A stretch of 64,000 nt of DNA from Silybum marianum. Lineage: Eukaryota; Streptophyta; Magnoliopsida; Asterales; Asteraceae. Under the pieces are notes generated by a model that was given only the letters and a program-made list of their open reading frames with translations, did not search any database and was not told the DNA's origin. This document shows, piece after piece, positions 47,104-57,975 of the stretch. The DNA lies in the NCBI GenBank assembly GCA_036898165.1, contig CM072534.1:38106548-38170547 (forward strand), given 5' to 3'. How positions within the stretch are numbered: the stretch's first letter is position 1; each line of letters starts with the position of its first letter. The translations under genes and the position numbers were made by a program.

Positions 47104-48095
47104 CTAAGGGGGCGTTTGGTTCGCAGAATGAAATTGGATGGAATGGAATCTGTCAAAGGAATTTGATTTTGAAGGAATTGGAATTGAAATGTTGTCAGAT
47201 TTGACCAGCTGTTTGGTTGGCAGAATTGGAATGGAATCAGTTGAAAAAAATTGGAATATGTCTGTTTGGTTCACAAAATGTAGCTTTGGAATAGGAATGA
47301 AATTCCAGTAAATGACTAAAATACCTTTTTTATTAAATTTATTTTTTTAAACTAAATTTAGTTTAATAAAATAATTATTAATTACTTCAATTTTTTAACA
47401 CTAAAAATAATTTGAGCTTTTTTACAGCTAAAAACTGCATAAAACAGCAAAAAACTACAGAAAATGCTAAAAAAACAAAAATCATAATTTTTTAACAGCA
47501 AAAATAGCTAAAAACTGCAGAAAAAAAAGTAAAGCCTACAGCAAGACAACATCTGTTAGAGCAAAACATATTTTAGTTGTTGTAGGAGACGATGGAGAAC
47601 CTAACTGGTAGGGGTGAGGAAAAACCGAACCGAAACTGAAAAAAAAAACCGAGAAACCGAAAACCGAAAACTAAAAGAACCCCCGAAATACAAAAACCGA
47701 AATCGAAAACCCGGAAATTGAAAAAAAAAACCCCGAAAAAACTGAACCGAGAAATCGAAAAAACCGAAAACTGAAAACTGATAAAAAAACCCCGAAAAAA
47801 CCGAACCGAAAATCCAAGTGAAGAGGTGTCGACTTTTTTTGTTTGAGATTAGGGTTTAATTGTTTTTTAGGAGGAGGGTATTTTAGGTATTAAAGAAAAA
47901 CCAACTCAATTCCTATTAATTCCCACCACTAAGGTAAGGAATCTCAAATTGTCTAATTATTGAATTCTTTGGAATTTATCAAATTCCAATTCTTGAAAAT
48001 ACTGAACCAAACAAAGAAATTGGAATCTGGTCAAAGAAATTCAGATTCCAATTCCACCAGATTCCATTCCTTTCCGTCAACCAAACGCCCCTAAG
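47104..48095. mobile_element. hAT-like non-autonomous element
   Basis: CTAAGGGGGCGTTTGGTTCG at the left and CAACCAAACGCCCCTAAG at the right are inverted repeats, with subterminal GGAATTGGAATTG / CCAATTCC words. The interior holds a long AACCGAA-rich low-complexity tract (about 47615-47820) headed by TAGGGGTGAG, probably a second, truncated insertion. No transposase. Confidence 0.75.
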
Positions 48096-49075
48096 GGTGT
48101 GTTTGGTACAGAGAAAAGAATTGGGGAGAATTGGAAATGGAAATGAGGGGAAATGGAAATAGGGAGAAATGGAAATTGGGTGGAGAATTGGAATTGATCC
48201 CTTGTTTGGTATCATCAAAGAAATGAAACGGAGAAATGACGGACGGCAAGGTAGGGATGAGCTCGGTACCGGACCGGTACCAAACCGGGTAGTACCGAAA
48301 CCGGGAGTGGAAAAAATCAATACCGAATACCGAACCGATAATAGAAGTTCGGTACCGGGATTTTCGGGACTAGAACCGTTTGGTACCACTTTTTGGGACG
48401 ACTACCATTTTTCACCATTGACCGTTAAAAACAATAACAAAAACCAAAATCACTTAAGCGAAAACCGAATTGGAGGAGCCGATTATGCAAGAACCGGGTT
48501 TTGGAGAAATTACCGAACCGATTTTGGAGAATTACAAGAACCAAAATATGAAGAATTGCAAGAAAAAATCGGTATTTGAGTGGAAAATACAAGAACCGAA
48601 AATTGTAATATATTTAGGTAGATTTTCTATAAAAAAAACGGGAAGGGTTTGTTACCGATTCAAACTGAAAAATGACTTTTTTAATTCCCCGGTTCGGTTC
48701 GGGATTTACCGGGACCAGTACCGGTACCGAAAATACCGAATCCTGAAAGTGAAAAAACCCAATAGTGAATCCGAACCGGGTAGTCACATTCGGTACCAGT
48801 ACCGGTTTGGTTCGGGATTTCGTTCCGTTCCGCTCATCCCTACGGCAAGGTGTGGGGGGCAAGTTGAAAGGCGGGCGGCGAGGGCGGATGTCAAGGTGAA
48901 GGTCGGACGGCAAGGGCGGGTGGCAAGGAGGGACCATTTCTTGGCATTTCTCTACTTTTACACTATAGATCAATTCTCGGGAGTCCAATTCTCCGCCTAA
49001 AATTTAAGACTAATTCTCCCAAACAAGAGAATTCCATTTCTCTCCTCTCAATTCTCTCTACCAAACACCCCCTAA
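48092..49075. mobile_element. second hAT-like element, back to back with the first
   Basis: TAAGGGTGTGTTTGGTACAG at the left and CTACCAAACACCCCCTAA at the right are inverted repeats. Subterminal AATTGGGGAGAATTGG matches AATTCTCCC-type words at the other end. It starts in the same CTAAG that closes the preceding element. A third element is nested inside. Confidence 0.8.
48252..48842. mobile_element. hAT-type element with exact 8-bp target duplication
   Basis: TAGGGATGAGC at the left end and GCTCATCCCTA (reading CGCTCATCCCTA) at the right end are inverted repeats, and CGGCAAGG flanks both sides (48244-48251, 48843-48850). An 8-bp duplication and a TAGGG start are hAT hallmarks. The 591-bp interior consists of ACCGG/GGTACC/CCGAA words on both strands and codes for nothing recognisable, although it yields chance open frames of up to 176 codons. 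Confidence 0.9.
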
Positions 49076-50727
49076 TAGAATTCCACATAAGCTACTGTTT
49101 AGAATTTTATATCTCCTCCCATAAATTTTAGATCTCCTCCCATTGGGCTTCTGGTTAAGCAAGAAGCTCAAAGCAAAGTGGCAAGATAGGCCCACTAGTA
49201 AGCCAAATTGATTAAACTAGATATTGGGATTGTGATTAATGTGTTTGAGGGACCTTATCCTGTGTTCTCTAAACTAATTTTACCAAGAAAAATTAAAGAA
49301 AAAGCAGAGAAAGTAGATAAAAGTGAAAAAAATTCGTGTTTTCGAAATCTATTTAGTAGAGAAAGGAAAGAGAAAAAATATATAACTTATTTTTCTTCCA
49401 AAATTTTTTTCCCAAATATGGGAGTAAAGGAAAATAAGGAACGGAAAAAAATTAAAATCATTTAAAAAACTAATAAAATTACAAAATTATCTGATTTTTC
49501 ATTCTAAATAATATAGTTTTAGAGGATATATGTAAAAATGTCATTTTACGTGATAAAATTACAAAATTATCTGTTTTTTTTCATTCATTTTATGTTCTTC
49601 TTTTTACTTCATTTACGAGAATACAAATAATTTTTTTTTCTTTCCTTTCTTTTCATTCTCTTTGTTTTCCGTCCATTTTTTTTTCTTTTCTTTTCAAATT
49701 CGAGAACATAACGTTAATCGTAAGAGACCACAAGGCCATGAAATGTAATTCACTCTAAATATATATTTTAAGAATGGCATAATATTATTTTGTATAGTTG
49801 GTTATAAGTTGGTTTTACAGAGTTTAAAATGTTTCACGAATTTATAAATTTAAAATAATTACGTGTACCATTAAATTGTAAAAGATATACGTGATTGTTT
49901 TTAAAACTTTGGATGGATATTTTGAAACTCGTAAGAACTCTATTGTGTTTGTCAATTTACAAATATTGTTTCACACTTCGACCCATTATGTATTCCAAAT
50001 ATTGTCTTTTATTTTATTTGTACACTATGATTTATAAAATAAATTTTATAACATCCAAGTAACCAAAAATATGTCTTACATGATAAATAACTCTAAATAG
50101 TCATAGATATTGGTTTAAATAAAAATCGTATATTTTTTATTAACCGGATAACCTTCATTCATGAGTTATTAATTAATGATGAATAACTCTAAATAATTAT
50201 AAATATTATTTATCTAAATATCATGAATTTTTATTATTCATGGTATCATTCATTTTTATGATTAATATCATGTATTTTCATTATTAAAAAACTTAGTAAT
50301 AAATACTTATCACGAGTTCACGACATTTTTCATGAATAATAAATGAAACTTGGTTCTCATTTTCTTTTAAATATGTATATGGTTGATTTATATTACAAAC
50401 CACGTTAATTCGTACAAAACCCATTCAATCAATATTTTTTTTGTTCATCTTCACTTTTTCTTAATTATTAGGGTTGATTAGTCCATAATATATGAAATAA
50501 TGTGAAACGTGATTCATTAAAATGAGAATTTCATGAAGCAATTCATTTTCATGTAGAAATAAAAATAATTTCATAAATAAACGAATTATATGAAACAATT
50601 TCATCATATTAAACACTTTAATGAAAAAAAAATCAATTAAACAATGAATCACACGGTTTGTATGAATTGACGTTGTTTGTATTTGAAATCTCCCATATAT
50701 ATATATATATGATGTTAAATATATATG
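49076..50727. other. AT-rich intergenic stretch
   Basis: Polypyrimidine and polypurine tracts (49300-49680) and repeated TTCATGAATAAT-type words occur. No gene or bounded element is recognised. Confidence 0.4.
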
Positions 50728-50952
50728 TTACTTATCACGACATTTGAGGTTGGCATTACATCCCCTATAATAAGGTCGAACTTGGTTCTCAGGGTTACAA
50801 CTTCCGTCTGGATTCCACTTGGTGCATGGGTACTCCACCTTTACAACATTAACTAACTTACGGTTGATGTTTCTAGCGTTGGCAACCTCCATGAAATTGG
50901 AGCACATGATCATCATAACCCCAACCCAAAACGCAAGCCTCGGCTCTCCCAT
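50728..50952 (-). CDS. RALF-like secreted peptide
   Basis: A small rapid-alkalinisation-factor-like peptide, expected to be secreted to the apoplast and sensed by receptor kinases of the FERONIA (CrRLK1L) group. The single exon codes for 74 aa. Residues 1-26 form a signal peptide (hydrophobic AFWVGVMMIM, likely cleavage after EVANA). The mature part has four cysteines at 43, 52, 65 and 71, paired as in RALFs, and the family motif PYYRGC followed by KCR. It lacks the RRxL site-1-protease motif and the YISY receptor-contact motif of classical RALFs, so it belongs with the short divergent group of RALF-like peptides. Alternatives such as other cysteine-rich peptides are less likely because of the P-Y-x-R-G-C pattern. 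No TATA box was clearly identified. Confidence 0.85.
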   Translation of the reverse strand: MGEPRLAFWVGVMMIMCSNFMEVANARNINRKLVNVVKVEYPCTKWNPDGSCNPENQVRPYYRGCNANLKCRDK

Positions 50953-51193
50953 TTATGTCCCTTCAATTCCTACCAGCTAATCTATTAAACAATTAGTCTC
51001 TTCCAATTAAATTATAATCAACGTTGGGTTAATTCTGCAATTGACATGGTTAACTAACGTACGTACATTATTGATCACCATCCATACATACATGGCTAAG
51101 ACAAAACGAATATTTAGGACCTAGTCCAGATGGCGATTTCTTGAAATAAATGAACATGAACTAGCAAAAGTATTTTTAGTAATATTGTTGGTA

Positions 51194-51685
51194 TGGACGA
51201 TTGGTTCATAATCTTCGAATTATAATGTTGTTGTACGTGTGCTATAATCGTTTTTTATTGTTAAACAATTTCATATAAATTGTAGATTTGTAGTACAAAA
51301 TTAAAAAGAAAAAAGTAACGAACATTAGTAAAATCAACTATTAATTAATTTTATATATTTTTTAATGTAAATATTTACTATAGGACAAATTAAATTTATA
51401 GTAACTTCTTATTTTTGGTGAAACTTGAATCATTCACCTCTAGAGAAAAATAGGTTAAATGGGTATTATTATACAACTGTTATTTTATTTCCTTTTTAAG
51501 TGATAGAAAGGAAACAACATCCTAACGGAGGTCATCTACCTTACAAGCTAAGGCCATTAATGTCTTTCGTAAGTACGATAATAACAACTACAAAAAGATT
51601 GTTTTCTAGCTTCAGAGGCCAAGTTGGAAGGTCGAATCACGAGCTTTTGGGAGACAAAAACCTCTTTACAAAACCTTTTTTGTTT
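51194..51685. repeat. local duplication, copy 1
   Basis: GACGATTGGTTCATAATCTTC near the start and TAACAACTACAAAAAG with AGGCCATTAATGTCTT further on recur in the same order at 52587-53260. A 105-codon open frame here is not supported as coding, because the other copy does not preserve it. Confidence 0.7.
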
Positions 51686-51961
51686 GGTATATTTTTCTTA
51701 TTCTCTACAAAACTTGTGATTTCGGTTGCCATATCTAAATTTTCTTTTATGACAACCGTTTGTGCATCTAAATTCATCGTATTGTATCGCCATGGCAACT
51801 CAAACAGTGAAGGCTAGCTCTTTACTAGGCATGCCATAATTTACATGACTCTTACAACTAAAAGATATTGAATCCAAGACCCTAAGGCAAGGGCGGATGT
51901 TAAAAATAATAAACCCTAACAATCTAACAATCACTTTAACTTCGATTCCCAAGACCTTTCT

Positions 51962-52586
51962 TCAGTGGTGGATTCAGAATTTTTATCTGATGGAGTCACC
52001 ATAAAGATAGACTAAAGCGCGTAAAGTTACCCGACGTGTTTTGAAGGATTTTTAAAGTTTTTTAATTGATTTCGAGAGATATTCTTAATGTTTTTGTCAA
52101 TTTCGAGGGATTTTCTTAGGCCTTGTTTGTTTTTTCATTTTAAGCTCTTAATCACCACTTATGTCTGATTCGTTTAGACGTTTCATAATTTAGACTGTTT
52201 GTTTTTCTATTATTTTCAGAGCCTCTTATCACTTAATATGGTCCGAATAAATAAGTGGTAACCTAACCTCTTAAATCCCTCTTATTATCTTCCCACACCT
52301 CCGGTTCTTTCACACAAGATGAAAAGAAATAGTCATATTGATTCAGACTTCAGACATAAAAACAAACAGTTTTACTGGTTTAAATTTCAGACTTCAGCAC
52401 CACCTCTTATAAATTAGAGGTGAAATCAGACTTCAGACTTAGCACCTCTTAAAAAAACAAACGCCACCTTAGTGTTTTTGTCGTCCATTTCGAAGAAACT
52501 TTTTCTGTTTTTTGATTAATTTCAAAAGAATATTTTTGTGTTTTTGACAATGACCGTCAATATGGGATCCCTCGAAATTTTTTACT
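51962..52586. mobile_element. repeat family G copy interrupted by a family P MITE
   Basis: The head GGTGGATTCAGAATTTTTAT and the motifs AGACTAAAGCGCGTAAAG and AATTGATTTCGAGAG mirror, in reverse, the 56200-56465 copy (CTTTAGTCTACC, GAAATCGACAAA). The sequence resumes after 52467 with TTAGTGTTTTTGTCGTCC and ends in GGGATCCCTCGAAATTTTTTACTGG. Confidence 0.6.
52120..52467 (+). mobile_element. hAT-like MITE, family P, nested in family G
   Basis: It begins CCTTGTTTGTTTTTTCATTT and ends AAAAACAAACGCCACC. CTTAG lies on both outer sides. Internal AAATCAGACTTCAGAC words and the terminal words match the short copy at 21543-21669 in reverse. Confidence 0.75.
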
Positions 52587-53260
52587 GGACAATTGGTTCA
52601 GAATCTTCAAACTATAATTATTGTTTTTACGAACGAATGAATCACCAATGGTTAAAGAATTATTATATTTGTATTATAAAAATAAAATAAAAAATAAATG
52701 AACTAACAATCATTTTATTAGTTTTTTTTTTCCTTTTTAGTGATTGAAAGGGTCAGCACCATCCTAAGGGTGTATCATCTAATTGGAACAAAATTTAGTT
52801 GATCAGAGAATTGATTAATCCTTCGGAAAAGATGAAACAGAAGCGACAACCTGAAAACTGCTTTGATACCATAATACCGAAGAGAAAGAAATGATTAACA
52901 GATGAAGCGAAACTGATTGCAATGATTATATGATTCAACTAACAGGAAACAAACATATATGAGATCAACTAAACTAACAATGATTCTTGTATGAAAAGGC
53001 AAAATTATCCTTGTCCTCCTTTCACAATATGTACCCATAATAGAAGTCATTTGCATCATAAGCAAAGGCCACTAATGTCTTCCATTGCTTCATAAATATT
53101 ATACATTTTTCTTCCTCCTCCTACAAAACCACCACTTTTATCACAACTACTATAATAACAACTACAAAAAGGTTGTTTTCGACCTTCAATAGTCAGTTAG
53201 ACGATTGAATTATCAGTTTTCGGGGGATAAATTCGTCTTTCCAAAACCTTCTTTGTAGAA
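52587..53260. repeat. local duplication, copy 2
   Basis: It parallels 51194-51685 (GGACAATTGGTTCAGAATCTTC, CCACTAATGTCTTCC, ATAACAACTACAAAAAGG) with a roughly 180-bp extra segment near 52800-53000. The two copies are separated by a family G element. Confidence 0.7.
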
Positions 53261-53341
53261 TGAAGCATTCACCGAATGGCAAAAGTTGTCAAAGTGTTCT
53301 TTTGATTTATAGTATTTTGAAAATGATTTTATGAACAAAAG

Positions 53342-53735
53342 TCAAATTAATTAAACTGGCCATTTTTTCGTGTTGGTTTCACCTCCTATCCCATTTCTCC
53401 CAAAATTTACCAAAATTGTCAGCCAGGTTCGCAGCGCTATGCGAACCTGGCTAAACGACATTTTTAAAATTTTTTGCCCTTGTACGCAATATACTAGGTT
53501 CGCAATGGCAAACCCACCCCCTGAAGTGTAAATTTTGAAACTTCAGGGGTAAGGTTCACAATTGCGTAGAGCATATTGCGAACATGGGTCGAAAGTGTAA
53601 ATTTTTTTGTCGTTTAGCCAGGTTCGCAATTACAAACCTAGCATTGCGAACCTGATTACTATTTTGGTAAATGTAAGGAGAAATGGGCTAAGAGGTGAAA
53701 CCAACATGAAAAAAATTGCTATTTTAATTAATTTC
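53342..53735. mobile_element. fold-back element with ~80-bp terminal inverted repeats
   Basis: TTGGTTTCACCTCCTATCCC and CATTTCTCC near the left end are answered by GGAGAAATGGGCTAAGAGGTG at the right. The arms start AAATTAATTAA and end near TTTACCAAAAT. The centre repeats CCAGGTTCGCA and TTGCGAACC in both directions. Non-coding. Confidence 0.8.
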
Positions 53736-53884
53736 CCTATAATACCTTGCCAACTACATGACCATAACCATAATTCCGACTCCCATCACCAAAAAACTTG
53801 GATCTGTCACTGATTGTAATGGATGGTTCACATTTATCTACTTTTATGGTATTTTACTATGTTGGCTTTTAGAGTAGGGTTGAG

Positions 53885-54103
53885 TTCCGTTACGAGGGAG
53901 AGTTAAAGTGAGAAACGTAAGAAGAGATCTCCACCTTTGGATTGCACATTAGGATGAGAAGCACCGAGATAAGATGCACCGCGATGTACCAGATCAGTCC
54001 ATGTATAAAGCATAATTCTTGGATGGGTTTGAGATTAAAGGTGATCAAGGGTTCAGATTCCTTCTTACGTTTTTCACCTTAACTCTTCTTCTCACACGAT
54101 CCT
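53885..54103. mobile_element. MITE family B, complete copy
   Basis: The left terminus GAGTTAAAGTGAGAAACGTA and right terminus TACGTTTTTCACCTTAACTC are inverted repeats, followed by TTCTCACACGATCC. This copy defines the family and shows that 10694-11293 is an interrupted one. Confidence 0.85.
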
Positions 54104-54785
54104 GTATCTTTATAATATAAGTTATTTATACTCTAAATTAGAGATACGAAATCACTCATGGAAGTTTATGACATTTTTTTTTGTTTTATATTTATTTGTC
54201 GTTATAAATTGTGTTTTAAAAACGTTATTCCCTAATTCATCCCTGACATATGGATTTTAATGCCAAAAATTATCTAATGAACAAATTAAAATACATAATA
54301 TGCAATTAAATTAGAAGATGCATGAGCTAATAACATAATATTATTTATCCAATTATTATTATTTTACCCCATAACTAATAACAAATTAAATGTATATTAA
54401 ATATAGAATAAAAACATTGTGGATAAAATTTACACGTATGTAGGTCAACTCATTGAAATTGCTATTCTTATATTTAAGGAATATAATATATAAAGAAATC
54501 ATGAATGTTTGCAAAATTTGTCCAGTAAACTATAGAACCAATAAAAAAATCAGATACTTTTAAGATAATTTGGTTTGCAAAATTTGTCGAATAAACTATA
54601 GAACCAACAAAATTTTCAGATATTTTGATATGATTTTTAATAGGAAATTTAATTATTATGATATGTTCTAAAAGGTTATTACCTAAATGATCATTTTCTA
54701 TTTGATTTTATCAAATTGATTAAAACTTACTCGAAATACATGTCGAAATACATAAAGGGTCGAATAGGTTTGAATTTTGTATAAA
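54104..54785. other. AT-rich spacer
   Basis: A short direct repeat (TTTGCAAAATTTGTC...AAACTATAGAACCAA) occurs at about 54508 and 54572. Nothing else is recognised. Confidence 0.4.
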
Positions 54786-55210
54786 GATTACAAAATTTGA
54801 CGGAGATTCATATAAAACCTCCGCCAAATTTGATGGAGGTTCCCAAAACAGTGTCGTTTTGGGGCTAAATCCTTTTTCCAGCCGAGAAAACCCAAACCTC
54901 GGTCAAATTGGTATATCAAACCTCCGCCAAATTTGATGAAGGTTCCCAATTTGTTATTTATAATTTATATTTTTTTACCCTTAGAGTTAGTTAATAAATT
55001 ACTTTACGTCATTTCCTTTTTAATTTTTCGTTTTACACCCTTATCACATTAACATATATAATCGTATATCAATTAAAATACGTTTTTATTTTTAACAAGT
55101 AACATCATGAAGATCATCTCATCAATACCTTCGAAATGAAGCCGATATTGAATATTTTTCAATTTAATTATATACTTTTAAAGTCAATTATCCTATTAAT
55201 CGGTGAATAT
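54786..55210 (+). mobile_element. remnant of the long-TIR Mutator-like family
   Basis: 54960-55175 matches the terminal repeats of the 57976-60196 element (ATAATCGTATATCAATTAAA, CATCAATACCTTCGAAATGA). It is preceded by a repeated AAACCTCCGCCAAATTTGATG unit (54812 and 54920). Only one arm is evident, so this is a decayed or solo terminus. Confidence 0.6.
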
Positions 55211-55836
55211 GAATATTTTTCACAAAATTCGGAATATTAATCAAAATATAATGCTATTACCAATTTTAATAAACTAAAGTTATATATTTGACAAATAGAC
55301 TTATCTTTCTCATAATAAATATAAGGTTATTGTGAAAACAAAAAATATAAGAGTATAATTTGTAAAGTTAATAAATATAAGGGTATTATTGAAAATCTAT
55401 ATAATCAAAATAAAAGAGAATATACTTGGAATATTCTCTTTTAGAGAGTAAAATAGATTCCAATGGATTAATCGATGCATGTAAGTTGGTTCGGAAAACT
55501 GCGGTTCCCAAAAAAAGTGCTAGTACATTGTTTTATAAGATTTAACTATTTAAGTGTATAGAATCATATGACTGTGTGTTATATAAAAACGTTAAATATG
55601 ATGTTATGACATATTTGGTACCATAACAAGTTGTTTGAACACAAAAAATAAAATAACCTATTAATTTGTTTATATGAGAATTTTGAAAAGTAGGTCTTAT
55701 AAACACATTTTTTGTAAGACAATTCACACTTTGCTTTCATTTTTTCTTTTTGAGTAAAGTCGTATAAAAACATCAATAAAACTTTTTATTACAAGTTGTC
55801 CTGAAAACCTGTTATAACGTCTAAAAGTGTTATATC
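55211..55836. other. AT-rich spacer
   Basis: A faint inverted trace of the same Mutator-like terminus lies near 55330-55400. Minus-strand open frames at 55542-55776 have no recognised similarity. Confidence 0.35.
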
Positions 55837-55852
55837 AACTTATAATTTATTA

Positions 55853-55978
55853 ACCACAAGGATTGTGGCATAGCGGTTGAGACCCTGGAGGATGTGGTGG
55901 AATATCTCATCTGTCCAAGTTCGAATCCAGACATACACAACAATTAGTCCAGGCATAGCCTGAGACACCTTCAAAAAA
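55853..55978 (+). mobile_element. tRNA-derived SINE with perfect target duplication
   Basis: The A box is TGGCATAGCGGTTGA (55866-55880), the B box GTTCGAATCC (55919-55928), and the tail CCTGAGACACC plus A run. AACTTATAATTTATTA occurs at 55837-55852 and again at 55979-55994, a 16-bp duplication (its first two bases could belong to the A tail). It is a shorter subfamily than the 37358 SINE. Confidence 0.88.
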
Positions 55979-56144
55979 AACTTATAATTTATTATAACAC
56001 TTTCAGATATGACGTATAATGATCTAGAAGTACCTAGGTAAGAGGATAGGTTGTGGTGGGAATGTGGATGTTTGACGTCATATATAATTTATGTTATTAG
56101 AGGTGTAGTTATGTAATGTGGCCAGGAGAGGATGTAATGTATTA

Positions 56145-56470
56145 AAGGTGGGGGGAACGGATCCCCGTCAAGATTTCAGAAAAAAAAAATTAGATAGGTA
56201 AAAGAAATAAAAAATATATACAATTTACTCTTAGTTCTTTCCAGTAAAATTTTCGAAGGGACCCCATCTTACCAGCGATTGCCTAAAACACTAAAAAATA
56301 TCTTGAAATCAATCAAAAAACAGAAAAAGTTATTTGAAATCGACAAAAATACTGGGACCCCCCTTGGAACAGTGTAATTAGGGTAAAAACACGTCGGGTG
56401 ATTTTACTCGCCTTTAGTCTACCTTAATTGGGACCCTACTAGAAAAAAATCCTGGATCGCCACTGAATAT
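56145..56470. mobile_element. repeat family G copy
   Basis: It contains CGAAGGGACCCCATCTTACC, AAATCAATCAAAAAACAG, TTTAGTCTACCTTAATTGGG and a closing CCTGGATCGCCACTG, all shared with the other family G copies. The minus-strand end reads GTGGCGATCCAGG, a common terminus of plant non-autonomous DNA elements. Confidence 0.55.
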
Positions 56471-56583
56471 GACGTGATAAAACTGAACTGATCAAATAAC
56501 ACATCATCATTGTCATTTTATCGAAGATACGATATAAATAACTTCAAATTAAAAAATTAAACGACATTATTTAACGTTTTTAG

Positions 56584-57673
56584 TAGGGGGTGGCAATGGG
56601 CCGACCTGGGTTGGGTTCGGATTCAACCCATTTATTAAACAGGTCGAAAATCTCAACCCAACCTAACCCATTTAATTAAATGGGTTGAGAATTTCAACCC
56701 AACCCAACCCAACCTGCAACTTAAATGGGTTCAACCTGGGTTCGATCTGTTTACAAAATTTCAACCCAATCTGTTAAATAAATGGGTTCAACATGGGTTG
56801 ACCCATTTAATTTTACAATGCATAAAACAAAACAATGTATTCAACCGTTATTCATCACCAAAAAATATATATATAAACAATATAATCAACTTAGTAACTT
56901 ACTGTTGAAACATGATAGTTATTAAACAACTTAGCAAACACACGTAAATTTGTAAACAATATTACAATATGAAATAGATAACAAACAACATGTAAATTTA
57001 GCAAACTTACTGTTGAAAGAATGAAATTAAACACTAAACAATATGTAACTTACTGTTGGACCACATGGTACTGTTGAAACTAAGTAGGTCGACAATATTC
57101 TCGCCGGCGACGTGGGTGGTATTGTTGAGATGAACGACAGAACGAGCCGACAAGAGTCACAAGACAAAGAGATGACGCCAGTGAGAGAAAGAGAAGAGAT
57201 GGCACAGGCGAGAGAAAGAGACGACAGTCGCCGGAGGAAGACGAGAGCAGAGACTCCGGAGGAAGACGAGATCACCGCACCGGACGAGAGAGTAAGCTAG
57301 GGTTTTTTCCTATTTTGATGGAGGCATTCTAAAATCTAAGTGAATCTAGGGTTTTCCTATTTAGATTCACTTTCTTTAACACTAAAATTTAAAAATTATA
57401 TTTTAAAAATAAAATAAAACATATTAAGTGGGTTAAAAATCATGTTATTAATGGGTTGAAAACATGTTACAAATGGGTTACAAACAGGTTGTAATGAGTT
57501 ACAAACAGGTTGAAAATAGGTCAGAAATTTCAACTCAACCCAACCCATTTATTAAATGGGTTAGACGGGTTGACCCATTTAAATTAAACGGGTTGAAAAT
57601 CTCAACCCAACCTGCTACTAATGGGTTGGATTCGGGTTGGGTTGACGGGTTGAGTCACTTTCTGTCATCCCTG
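56584..57673. mobile_element. hAT-type element with exact 8-bp target duplication
   Basis: It starts TAGGGGGTGGCAATGGG and ends TTTCTGTCATCCCTG (imperfect inverted repeats). GTTTTTAG flanks both ends (56576-56583, 57674-57681). Subterminal regions consist of CAACCCAACCC / GGGTTGGGTTG words on both sides. The centre (57085-57300) is markedly less AT-rich and contains an Arg/Glu-rich open frame at 57112-57300. It may be captured DNA. Confidence 0.88.
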
Positions 57674-57975
57674 GTTTTTAGATTAGAGAATTTAATAGTT
57701 ATATTATATACCATCGTTATTTTTAAAAATGAATTAGATTCGGGTTTATTTAACGGAAGAAAAGAGGGACCGGTCGGGGATTGAAAGATGAAAGAACCGG
57801 TTTACATGAAACAAGACGGTTTTGTGTCTCGCCGAAAGGTCTTTTGCTTTGGTTGTCCCTCCAAATGTTTGATTCCCTCTTCACGCGCTTCTCACTTCTT
57901 CTTCTCTCTATTTTATTTTTCATTTTCAAAATATATATCATATTTAACTTTTTTAAATGATTTGTCTTTTATTTA

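Noticed and set aside
48169..49000. Long open frames (136 and 176 codons) on the + strand and counterparts on the - strand
   Set aside because: They run through the CCGAA/GGTACC quasi-repeats and across element borders, so they are chance frames.
51500..51817. 105-codon open frame
   Set aside because: The frame is not conserved in the duplicate at 52587-53260, which argues against coding function.
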